The notes under the pieces are model-generated. The model made no database searches. It had not been told where the DNA came from and worked only from the letters and a program-made list of their open reading frames with translations. Below are positions 1 through 5,711 of a DNA stretch of 10,864 bases, one piece after another; position 1 is the first letter of the stretch, and each line of letters begins with the position of its first letter. The position numbers were made by a program, and so were the translations under genes. The DNA comes from an uncultured Brevinema sp. Lineage in GTDB: Bacteria > Spirochaetota > Brevinematia > Brevinematales > Brevinemataceae. The stretch covers positions 1 to 10,864 of the forward strand of contig CAMRBT010000035.1 in NCBI GenBank assembly GCA_947040475.1. Direction: 5' to 3'.

Positions 1-689
1 TGAGATGCTTTGCATAATTTTTGAAGATCTTCGACAAGACCATCACTAATATCCATGGCAGATGTTATATTAAATTTTTTTAAAAAAGATACTATATTAT
101 TTCTAGGAGAAGGTTTGTAATGCCTATTTCTAAAATATTCAAGATCTTGTAATGGTAAACTTTTTTTACCCAATTCTCTATTCAAAAATAATTTTGAATC
201 ACCAAGTGTACCTGTACAATAGATAAAATCACCTTCTTTAGCATTTGCTCGCAACCAAGCTTGGCTATTTGTACGCCCAATAACTGTCACAGAAGCAAAA
301 AATTCTTTTGATCTGACCGTATCACCACCTATCAAATCTGCAGGGTACTCTTTTAAAAAAAGTCTAACACCAGTGATAAATGATTTTAAATCAACATTTG
401 TCCAATATTCTGGGAGAGATAGAGTGAGCGTATATCCTGTAACAAAGCCACCCATAGCAGCAATATCACTAGCATTAGAGGCAAAAAGTTTATAAGCAAC
501 TTCTTCCCAAGTCGCTTTCCCACGAATAAAATGAACCCCTTCTACCATAGCATCAGTAGAAACAAGTTGATTATACTCTATTACAGCGGCATCATCACCT
601 ATCCCTATACGCCCTTTGCTGGATTCAAATAATACTTTTAAGTTGTCAATAATCTGAGATTCGGAATTAAGTTTATTATCTAAGGACAT
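1..689 (-). CDS. thiL: Thiamine-monophosphate kinase ThiL, 3' end outside the window
   Basis: The product phosphorylates thiamine monophosphate to thiamine diphosphate with ATP, the last step of cofactor synthesis, in the cytoplasm. I translated 229 codons from the ATG at 689; the frame stays open to the left edge, so the C-terminal part is missing. Family motifs appear in order: IGDDAA near residues 30-35, STDAMVEGVHF near 44-54 (usual form STDxLVEGVHF), NASDIAAMGG at 72-81, GGDT at 121-124 (nucleotide/Mg binding) and AMDISDGL at about 211-218. These acidic clusters are the Mg-ATP and substrate sites of the ThiL/PurM-like fold. The start lies one base after the stop of the upstream TrkA-type gene, so the two are almost certainly co-transcribed and perhaps translationally coupled. 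No separate promoter is seen. The identification is firm; only the C-terminus is unseen. Confidence 0.95.
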   Translation of the reverse strand, partial: MSLDNKLNSESQIIDNLKVLFESSKGRIGIGDDAAVIEYNQLVSTDAMVEGVHFIRGKATWEEVAYKLFASNASDIAAMGGFVTGYTLTLSLPEYWTNVDLKSFITGVRLFLKEYPADLIGGDTVRSKEFFASVTVIGRTNSQAWLRANAKEGDFIYCTGTLGDSKLFLNRELGKKSLPLQDLEYFRNRHYKPSPRNNIVSFLKKFNITSAMDISDGLVEDLQKLCKAS

Positions 690-690
690 T

Positions 691-1422
691 TTATCGCATT
701 TTACCTATTGGAGATTCTTGCAATCCTTTGATATCTGATAGTTTACCTAAAATGATTAAGATATCGCCTTCTATCAACTCTAAATGAGGGTTTGGAACTT
801 CGTCAATTTCGTATTCACTAATATTTTGAAAATTTTCATCTACTTTAATAATAGGATGTTTTACAGCAATAACGTTCACTTTGAATTTTTTACGCAAATC
901 TAAATTCACTAATGTTTGACCAGCAATTTGTTTATTGACTTGTACCTCGATAATAGCATGATCTTTCCAGATTCTTTCGTAAGATAAAACAAATCCAGAT
1001 CCACCCACTAATGTCCCTACTAATTTTTCAGCACTTTCAATTTCTGGTCTAATAATTTCTGAAACATTAATTAATTGTAAAATCTGAGCATGTTCTGCAC
1101 TATTAGCACGAGCAATAATTCTAGGAATTTTAAATTTTTTCATTAATAGTGTTGTTAAGACACTAGTCATCATGTTTTCGCCTATACAAACAATCACACA
1201 ATCCACAGAAGCAATATCAAGCTCTTTCCAAGCTTCTTCAACAGTTGAATCTAATTGAAAAGGAAACACAGGCAGATCTTTTACTTTTTGAATCATCGCC
1301 GGATCTCCATCCACCGCTATCACTTCAGATTCTGATTGGGCTAGATTTTGAACTATTTGATATCCAAAAACTCCCAATCCAATAATTAAAAAAGTTTGTT
1401 TTTGTCCATTTGCATTTGCCAT
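691..1422 (-). CDS. KtrA/TrkA-type potassium uptake regulatory protein (RCK domains)
   Basis: This 243-residue cytosolic protein has the size and layout of KtrA/TrkA single-unit regulators, which form a ring on a KtrB/TrkH-type membrane channel and gate K+ uptake in response to nucleotide. The N-terminal RCK_N Rossmann fold shows G15-x-G17-x-x-G20, followed by the acidic residue D38 at the end of the second strand, which fits NAD(H)/nucleotide binding. Residues of about 140-235 form the TrkA_C-like ligand-binding domain. The start is supported by a strong GGAGG ribosome site just upstream. A possible -10 (TATAAT, read on the minus strand, at 1455-1460) has no well-spaced -35; the nearest TTGATT is 20 bases away. 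No channel subunit is in view, so the partner must lie elsewhere. The next gene, thiL, starts one base downstream. Confidence 0.9.
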   Translation of the reverse strand: MANANGQKQTFLIIGLGVFGYQIVQNLAQSESEVIAVDGDPAMIQKVKDLPVFPFQLDSTVEEAWKELDIASVDCVIVCIGENMMTSVLTTLLMKKFKIPRIIARANSAEHAQILQLINVSEIIRPEIESAEKLVGTLVGGSGFVLSYERIWKDHAIIEVQVNKQIAGQTLVNLDLRKKFKVNVIAVKHPIIKVDENFQNISEYEIDEVPNPHLELIEGDILIILGKLSDIKGLQESPIGKMR

Positions 1423-1517
1423 ATTTCCTCCGTCTCATTAAAGAGATCTCCTCTATTATATTACTTTAATTTCTATAAAAAATCAAGATTTAATAACAAA
1501 TAAGATCTTTTACAAAT

Positions 1518-1546
1518 TTGAATTTAATTTAAAAATACCCTATAAT
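1518..1546 (+). promoter_or_regulatory. Sigma70-type promoter of the 514-aa envelope protein gene
   Basis: TTGAAT at 1518-1523, a 17-base spacer, and a perfect TATAAT at 1541-1546. Transcription would begin near 1553, leaving a leader of about 20 bases that holds the AAGGA ribosome site at 1562-1566. Confidence 0.75.
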
Positions 1547-1573
1547 GCTATAAAGACTATCAAGGAATCTGTA

Positions 1574-3118
1574 TTGAATAAAAAAATTATTACTTATATC
1601 TTATGCTTCATATCTTACTTATCTGTGTCCCCTATTTATACACAAGATTCTCCAACTCCAACTCCTATTATTGGAGCCCCTATTCTTGAGTCTGGAGCTG
1701 GATATGTACCACCTACTGGACCTCCCCTCAATCCTGATGCAGCATTGTATATGCCTCAAATATTTTCACCTACAGATGTATTACCTCCCAACAGAGATAG
1801 AGAAACTTTAGCAGGTCAAACTAATGCCGTTGTTCTGCCTCCCTCTATATTCAGTGCTGGTTTTACTTTTGCAGCTCAATATGGTCAATTCGACAAACTT
1901 CCCTATACAGATATTTATTTATCTCCTTATATGCATATTGGTCCTTTTTTTATAGCTTATGAAGTACCACTTCGTTTTGACTGGAATAGTGCCTTTGTTA
2001 CAAGAATGTGGGTATCTACTCCTGCTCTCCTTTCTAAAATAGAAATGGATATATATTATTCTAAGACCAATCATGTTTTTAAAAGTATTCAAGCCTCTAT
2101 CTATAAAGGCGAGCAATTATATCAAGGTCATGGACGCTTTTTTTATGATTACAATCCCAATCTCTACGCTCCTTATGAACCCTTTAAAACTTTCAAATTT
2201 AATTTAGATGTTTCTTATTTTGGTATTAATTATATCATTGCTAACATAGCACAACCAGACCTCATGTCTGCAGAAATATTTATAAAACCTCTTCAAGGCT
2301 TAAAAAATCCTAAATATCAAGTTTATAAAGATCTCAAAATTTATGCGCTTTTTGGAATGGATTTAGATCCTTTTCAGAGTTATTCTCCAGCACTTTATGA
2401 GTTTGCCCCTAATAGTAATTCTCCTGTTTTTTCTATGTTTGAAGCTGGTATTGATGTTCCTGTATTTGCCACTAAAAACAATCTGTTTAAGATGATGATA
2501 TATGGTGACTATGCTCAAATTATTGGAGCTAAAAATGATGAGTTTACTATCAATGGAGGTTCTGGAATTTCAGGCGGTTTAATAATGACCTTTGTTGATA
2601 GACTTCCTATTAAATTTGAGGTGTCTAAAGCATTCAATTATTGGCAACCTCGTTGGGTAAATATGTTTTATAATATTGATAGACCTTTTATCAATGAAGA
2701 TGGTATTCTTAGAGAAAATAAATTTATGACTATCACCCCAAATCTTACCTATTTCACAGCCTCTATAGGATTTGAAATTCCCGAAAAATCTCTTTTCTTT
2801 CAATTAGAATTTTATGGCGATTTTTCCAAACAAGATTTTTGGATTACGGCATCTTTTACTCTTGGAAATATTATTTTAAAACAATTATCTTTATCTGCCC
2901 AGATCACACTGAGAAATCTTTATAATTTTACGAGCTTCTCAGATCCCAATTCTAGTATCATTGATGTTAATCTCAAATATCATATGTTGCCTAATATGTA
3001 TTGGGGACTATTGATTAAAATGAATGGACGTATTGGGGCTACCTTTGTAGAAGATATTCATACTATTAATACTGCTCCTTTTATTTTTCTTGGCGTTGAT
3101 TATTCTTTTAGATATTAA
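1574..3118 (+). CDS. Exported protein, probable outer-membrane beta-barrel, family not recognised
   Basis: The 514-residue product starts with a basic n-region (MNKK) and a hydrophobic segment to about residue 22, an ordinary signal peptide. A proline-rich stretch follows (about residues 26-70, with a PTPTP run). The rest is rich in alternating polar and aromatic residues (Tyr/Phe), as in transmembrane beta-strands, and the chain ends in DYSFRY, a terminal aromatic residue typical of barrel proteins recognised by the BAM machinery. The start is TTG at 1574: AAGGA sits seven bases upstream, a strong promoter lies just before it, and no ATG gives an N-terminal signal sequence. It is monocistronic and convergent with tpx, with the terminator repeat at 3155-3222 between them. 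I do not recognise the family and infer no substrate; porin, adhesin or structural protein are all possible. Confidence 0.75.
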   Translation: MNKKIITYILCFISYLSVSPIYTQDSPTPTPIIGAPILESGAGYVPPTGPPLNPDAALYMPQIFSPTDVLPPNRDRETLAGQTNAVVLPPSIFSAGFTFAAQYGQFDKLPYTDIYLSPYMHIGPFFIAYEVPLRFDWNSAFVTRMWVSTPALLSKIEMDIYYSKTNHVFKSIQASIYKGEQLYQGHGRFFYDYNPNLYAPYEPFKTFKFNLDVSYFGINYIIANIAQPDLMSAEIFIKPLQGLKNPKYQVYKDLKIYALFGMDLDPFQSYSPALYEFAPNSNSPVFSMFEAGIDVPVFATKNNLFKMMIYGDYAQIIGAKNDEFTINGGSGISGGLIMTFVDRLPIKFEVSKAFNYWQPRWVNMFYNIDRPFINEDGILRENKFMTITPNLTYFTASIGFEIPEKSLFFQLEFYGDFSKQDFWITASFTLGNIILKQLSLSAQITLRNLYNFTSFSDPNSSIIDVNLKYHMLPNMYWGLLIKMNGRIGATFVEDIHTINTAPFIFLGVDYSFRY

Positions 3119-3154
3119 TAATAGTCATTACTAATAATAATTAAAAAAAACGAT

Positions 3155-3222
3155 AAAAAAAAACCACACCCCATGATGCAAAAGGCAGTCACCCCTCGCA
3201 CCCGTATGGGTGTGGTTTTTTT
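3155..3222 (-). terminator. Bidirectional terminator carrying the GC-rich repeat core, copy 1
   Basis: The arms AAAAAAACCACACCC (from about 3157) and GGGTGTGGTTTTTTT (3208-3222) pair over nearly their whole length and give U-tracts on both strands, so the hairpin can end transcription of both the 514-aa gene (plus) and tpx (minus). The loop is unusually long and contains a GC-rich core at 3182-3210 that recurs at 8283-8311 and 10544-10570. Read on the minus strand, the start of the core can form a competing small hairpin, CACCC-ATAC-GGGTG. Confidence 0.8.
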
Positions 3223-3232
3223 ATTGTTAATA

Positions 3233-3730
3233 TTAAAGTAAGGCTTTTACAGCTTTTAAAGCAGCTTCATAATTAGGTTCGTCTGCGATTTCTTTCAGAT
3301 ACTCAACGTAGGTAACATTGTTGTCTTTATCTAACACAAGAACAGCTCTTGTTAATAATTTTAACTCGTCAATTAAAAGACAATATTTGGCAGTAAAATC
3401 TCTATGTTGATAATCAGAAACAGTCAAAGAATTTTCCAATCCTGCTGTACCACACCATCTAGCTTGTGCGAATGGTAAATCTAAAGATATAGTCATGAGT
3501 TTAACACCCTCTAAAGAAGCTACTTCTTCATTGAATTTTCTAGTTTGAGTTTGACAAACACTAGTATCCAAAGAAGGTGCAACAGAAATTAATTTTACCC
3601 CACTAAGATCACTCAATGAAATATCAGACAAATCATTTTTAGTTACGGTAAAATCTGGGGCTTTACTTCCCACCTGTAATTGTGTTCCACTTACTGTCAT
3701 TGGTTTTCCACCAAAAGATATATTTAACAT
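3233..3730 (-). CDS. tpx: Thiol peroxidase Tpx (atypical 2-Cys peroxiredoxin)
   Basis: This 165-residue protein reduces hydrogen peroxide and organic peroxides with electrons from thioredoxin. The length is normal for Tpx. Key residues are visible: the peroxidatic Cys59 in PSLDTSVC with Thr56 three residues before it, the resolving Cys93 in LPFAQARWC, and a conserved Arg in LLTRAVLVLD. The N-terminal block up to GSKAPDF is typical of the family. The start is supported by AAGGAG about five bases upstream (minus strand, 3736-3741). It could be transcribed from its own extended -10 promoter (3765-3793) and also by read-through from the envelope gene upstream, since no terminator separates them. 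Whether it is cytoplasmic or periplasmic is not in doubt from the sequence: there is no signal peptide, so cytoplasmic. Confidence 0.96.
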   Translation of the reverse strand: MLNISFGGKPMTVSGTQLQVGSKAPDFTVTKNDLSDISLSDLSGVKLISVAPSLDTSVCQTQTRKFNEEVASLEGVKLMTISLDLPFAQARWCGTAGLENSLTVSDYQHRDFTAKYCLLIDELKLLTRAVLVLDKDNNVTYVEYLKEIADEPNYEAALKAVKALL

Positions 3731-3764
3731 ATAAACTCCTTATATAGTTATGTACTTATGTATT

Positions 3765-3793
3765 ATTATAACATATTATTTAACTATATTAAA
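3765..3793 (-). promoter_or_regulatory. Candidate extended -10 promoter of tpx
   Basis: Read on the minus strand there is TGTTATAAT (TG-n-TATAAT, -10 hexamer at 3765-3770) with a weak -35 TTTAAT at 3788-3793, spacer 17. The -35 overlaps the stop codon region of the upstream gene, which ends at 3784. Confidence 0.5.
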
Positions 3794-4320
3794 AATAATT
3801 TTCCAAAGTCATACCCTATAGAGATATATGATTTAAATTCTGTGAAATCTCCTATCGTAAAATTATTTCTCCAAGCCACATAAAGCTGATTCTTATGAAT
3901 AAATTGAAATCCAGGAAAATTAAAAACAAATCCTGCTGGAGGAATATAGGCAATACTTTGACCTGTGGTTTTATAGCCTCCAGATCTTAAACTCAATCCT
4001 ATCCCAAAAATATCTACAATTAGTTTATGCCCACTATCAAAGGTATGTCCTATCCCATAAGTACTTAACAAATTATATTCAAAAGCTGAAGGGTCTAAAA
4101 TACCTAAAAACAACATATCTGTAGTCACCGCATGGAAAAAATCATCTTCAGGTTTTGCAGTAATTTCGGCAGTATAAGAAACTCCTAGACCACCATTTAA
4201 CAGCATTGTTCCTGATCCTACTACGCCATAAAGTTTAGGGGTGTGGTAGGTAGTATAGGAAAATAAATTTCCAAAAGAGGACAAAAACACTACTAACAAT
4301 CCATATTTTATTATATTCAT
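3784..4320 (-). CDS. Small exported envelope protein, barrel-like, paralogue of the gene at the right edge
   Basis: I place the start at the ATG ending at 4320 (178 residues), because AAGGAG at 4327-4332 is six bases away; a TTG at 4326 would abut the ribosome site. Residues 1 to about 21 form a signal peptide (MNIIKYG then a hydrophobic run ending near NLFS). The mature part has short alternating Gly/aromatic strands, as in small beta-barrels. Near the C-terminus it carries YVAWRNNFT, then EFK and GYDFG. The partial gene at 10712-10864 has YFAWRNTFT, EFK and GYSFG at matching places, so both belong to one lipid- or membrane-associated family in this genome that I cannot name. The stop codon lies within the tpx promoter, and no terminator separates the two genes. 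A TTGACT/TATCTT promoter precedes it. Confidence 0.75.
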   Translation of the reverse strand: MNIIKYGLLVVFLSSFGNLFSYTTYHTPKLYGVVGSGTMLLNGGLGVSYTAEITAKPEDDFFHAVTTDMLFLGILDPSAFEYNLLSTYGIGHTFDSGHKLIVDIFGIGLSLRSGGYKTTGQSIAYIPPAGFVFNFPGFQFIHKNQLYVAWRNNFTIGDFTEFKSYISIGYDFGKLFLI

Positions 4321-4340
4321 GAGCAACTCCTTTATAAATA

Positions 4341-4368
4341 AAGATAATAAAAATCAAATAATAGTCAA
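4341..4368 (-). promoter_or_regulatory. Candidate promoter of the small envelope protein gene
   Basis: On the minus strand TTGACT (4363-4368), a 16-base spacer and TATCTT (4341-4346). It would give a very short leader of about 14 bases that still includes the AAGGAG ribosome site. Confidence 0.5.
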
Positions 4369-4480
4369 TCTCTTCTCATTCAAATAAAAAAATAAATTAA
4401 ATATCAGATAACGAATCCAAGATAAAAAATAAAGACTTATAATTATATAAACGAAACAAAACAAAAAGAGGTACACAATT

Positions 4481-4618
4481 ATGAGACTTTTAGCGATAGC
4501 ATTTTTATTAATGGTCAGTTCTGCAACTTTTGCAGACACAAAAATTATAGACGGAAATCCTGTAGAGAACAAAAACTCATATCCAGCTATGGAAGATAGA
4601 TTTGGTAGTATGCATTAA
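4481..4618 (+). CDS. Secreted micropeptide A (45 aa precursor)
   Basis: A 45-codon gene with ATG at 4481 and stop TAA at 4616-4618, preceded by an AAAGAGGTA ribosome site. Residues 1-18 (MRLLAIAFLLMVSSATFA) are a clear signal peptide with a likely cleavage after TFA, leaving a mature peptide of about 27 residues that starts DTKIIDG and contains NSYPAMEDRFG. There is no lipobox Cys and no Cys at all. The tandem gene at 4693 encodes a paralogue, and the conservation between the two, together with matched ribosome sites, shows that this is a real gene and not chance. Function is unknown. A secreted signal, a toxin-like peptide or a small envelope factor are all possible. A perfect TATAAT lies at 4438-4443, but without a convincing -35. 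Confidence 0.75.
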   Translation: MRLLAIAFLLMVSSATFADTKIIDGNPVENKNSYPAMEDRFGSMH

Positions 4619-4625
4619 TTGAAAA

Positions 4626-4662
4626 AATTTTTATATATTAAAAGAATTTTTATATATTAAAA
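4626..4662 (+). repeat. Tandem AT-rich repeat, 19-base unit, two copies
   Basis: AATTTTTATATATTAAAAG at 4626-4644 is repeated at 4645-4662 with only the last base altered. It lies between the two micropeptide genes and holds TATATT-like hexamers. It may be an internal promoter region or only slippage. Confidence 0.7.
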
Positions 4663-4692
4663 TATATCATATCAAAAAAGAGGTACATTATT

Positions 4693-4833
4693 ATGAGACT
4701 TTTAGCAATAGCATTTTTATCAATGATCAGTGCTGTAACTTTTGCAAGCACTACGATTATGGACGGAGATCTGAAGGAGCATAGAAATTCATACCCTGCT
4801 CTCGAAGATAGATTTGGTGGTGACACCAAGTAA
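4693..4833 (+). CDS. Secreted micropeptide B (46 aa precursor)
   Basis: A 46-codon gene, ATG at 4693 to TAA at 4831-4833, with the same AAAAAGAGGTA leader as its upstream neighbour. Residues 1-18 (MRLLAIAFLSMISAVTFA) form a signal peptide that differs from that of peptide A at only 5 of 54 bases. The mature peptide, about 28 residues, starts STTIMDG and carries NSYPALEDRFG before a divergent tail. About 15 of 25 aligned mature residues are identical to peptide A, and the differences concentrate in the first half (KEHR against VENK) and the last few residues. A strong terminator at 4849-4885 closes the two-gene unit. I do not recognise the family. Confidence 0.75.
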   Translation: MRLLAIAFLSMISAVTFASTTIMDGDLKEHRNSYPALEDRFGGDTK

Positions 4834-4848
4834 AATATTGTTTTCATT

Positions 4849-4885
4849 AAAAACCACCCTCTATAAATTAAGAAGGTGGTTTTTT
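4849..4885 (+). terminator. Rho-independent terminator of the micropeptide unit
   Basis: AAAAACCACC at 4849-4858 pairs perfectly with GGTGGTTTTT at 4875-4884 around a 16-base loop, followed by a U-tract; the A-tract allows use on the other strand too. Its loop and right arm are nearly identical to those of the repeat-bearing terminator at 8257-8323, but it lacks the GC-rich core. Confidence 0.85.
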
Positions 4886-4899
4886 ATTGGCGATTTTAT

Positions 4900-4929
4900 T
4901 TGTAATAAATATCATAAATCTGTTATAAT
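4900..4929 (+). promoter_or_regulatory. Promoter of the 219-aa lipoprotein gene
   Basis: TTGTAA at 4900-4905, an 18-base spacer and TATAAT at 4924-4929, with TG one base before the -10 (extended -10, TGTTATAAT). The start codon follows about 45 bases after the expected transcription start. Confidence 0.65.
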
Positions 4930-4981
4930 AAATCATATTGTTCTTACAAAATAATGCTCACTTTATATAGAGGTATATATC

Positions 4982-5641
4982 ATGAAATCACTATCCAAAA
5001 TCACACTATTATTATTACTTATAGGGGCTTGTGCTCCAGCAGAAACTGCTCAAAGTGCTGCCGAAGAAGGTGTTAATATCGCTCTCAAAAGATTGGGGAA
5101 TATTTCTGATATGACTTTATGGGACAGCAGAGTCTCATTCCATGTGGATGGTGTACTTAGAGAAAATGTGAAATATTTATATGTTTCAGCTAATCAATAT
5201 AAAGAAGTCCTTGCTCAAAGTTATCATGGTAAGGCAGAAGATTATGATAAAAACACAGGTATGCCCAATGGGAAATTTATTGATTTTGATAATGAACTCG
5301 TGGCACAAATTACAGAAGAAGGAAATCTAAAAATTTCTACCAACTTTACACTTTACAATAATTCTAATGTAAAAGTGCAAAATCTTGAAGGTTTCAACAA
5401 GATATACACTTTTACCCCAGTCAAAGAAGAATACAAAATCAATATCAAAGACAATGGTACTGGTAATTGGGAAACTAAATCCGATATGGTCACGAGATAT
5501 TATCTCATTAAAGAAAAAGATAATACACTCTTAATGATAGATTTGGATAAGCCTACCAAAGGTGATAGCTACGCAATAGGGTATAACACTTTAGAAGAGG
5601 CTACACAAAATATCAGCAAATCATCAATCTATACTAGATAA
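4982..5641 (+). CDS. Lipoprotein of unknown function (219 aa)
   Basis: The N-terminus MKSLSKITLLLLLIGAC is a lipoprotein signal with lipobox LIGAC, Cys17 being the lipidated residue, so the mature protein is anchored in a membrane on the outer side of the cytoplasmic membrane. The remaining roughly 200 residues are hydrophilic, without further membrane segments, and look like a mixed alpha/beta domain: an Ala/Glu-rich start, alternating strands (for example LKISTNFTLYNN, KIYTFTPVKEEYKINI) and a C-terminal helix (LEEATQNISKSS). GAGG eight bases before the ATG supports the start. It is monocistronic, flanked by its own promoter and by a terminator at 5662-5695. I recognise no family and suggest no biochemical role. 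Confidence 0.8.
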   Translation: MKSLSKITLLLLLIGACAPAETAQSAAEEGVNIALKRLGNISDMTLWDSRVSFHVDGVLRENVKYLYVSANQYKEVLAQSYHGKAEDYDKNTGMPNGKFIDFDNELVAQITEEGNLKISTNFTLYNNSNVKVQNLEGFNKIYTFTPVKEEYKINIKDNGTGNWETKSDMVTRYYLIKEKDNTLLMIDLDKPTKGDSYAIGYNTLEEATQNISKSSIYTR

Positions 5642-5661
5642 TGATATTATAAAAAATCTAT

Positions 5662-5697
5662 AAAAAAAACCCCTGCTAAATAGCAGGGTTTTTTTAT
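5662..5697. terminator. Bidirectional terminator between convergent lipoprotein genes
   Basis: An A-rich run, CCCCTGCTA, a short loop, TAGCAGGG and a T-run form a hairpin with one bulged C and U-tracts on both strands. It serves the 219-aa lipoprotein (plus) and the second SGNH gene (minus). Confidence 0.85.
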
Positions 5698-5711
5698 TAT
5701 CATTATTATAA

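Noticed and set aside
1455..1486. A promoter for the TrkA-type gene (TATAAT with TTGATT)
   Set aside because: The spacer is 20 bases, too long for a normal sigma70 site; only the -10 is convincing.
1919..2803. Minus-strand frames of 65 and 74 codons inside the 514-residue envelope gene
   Set aside because: No ribosome sites or recognisable domains; antisense to a convincing long coding region.
3182..3210. The repeat core as part of a small protein gene, since the minus strand is open through the whole element
   Set aside because: There is no start codon with a ribosome site, the frame is shifted by the one-base deletion in copy 3, and base pairing of the flanking arms explains the conservation better.
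4354..4847. Two open frames on the minus strand (about 72 and 65 codons) opposite the micropeptide genes
   Set aside because: They are antisense shadows of the duplicated plus-strand genes, which explains why they resemble one another. They lack ribosome sites, while the plus-strand frames have signal peptides and matched AGAGG sites.
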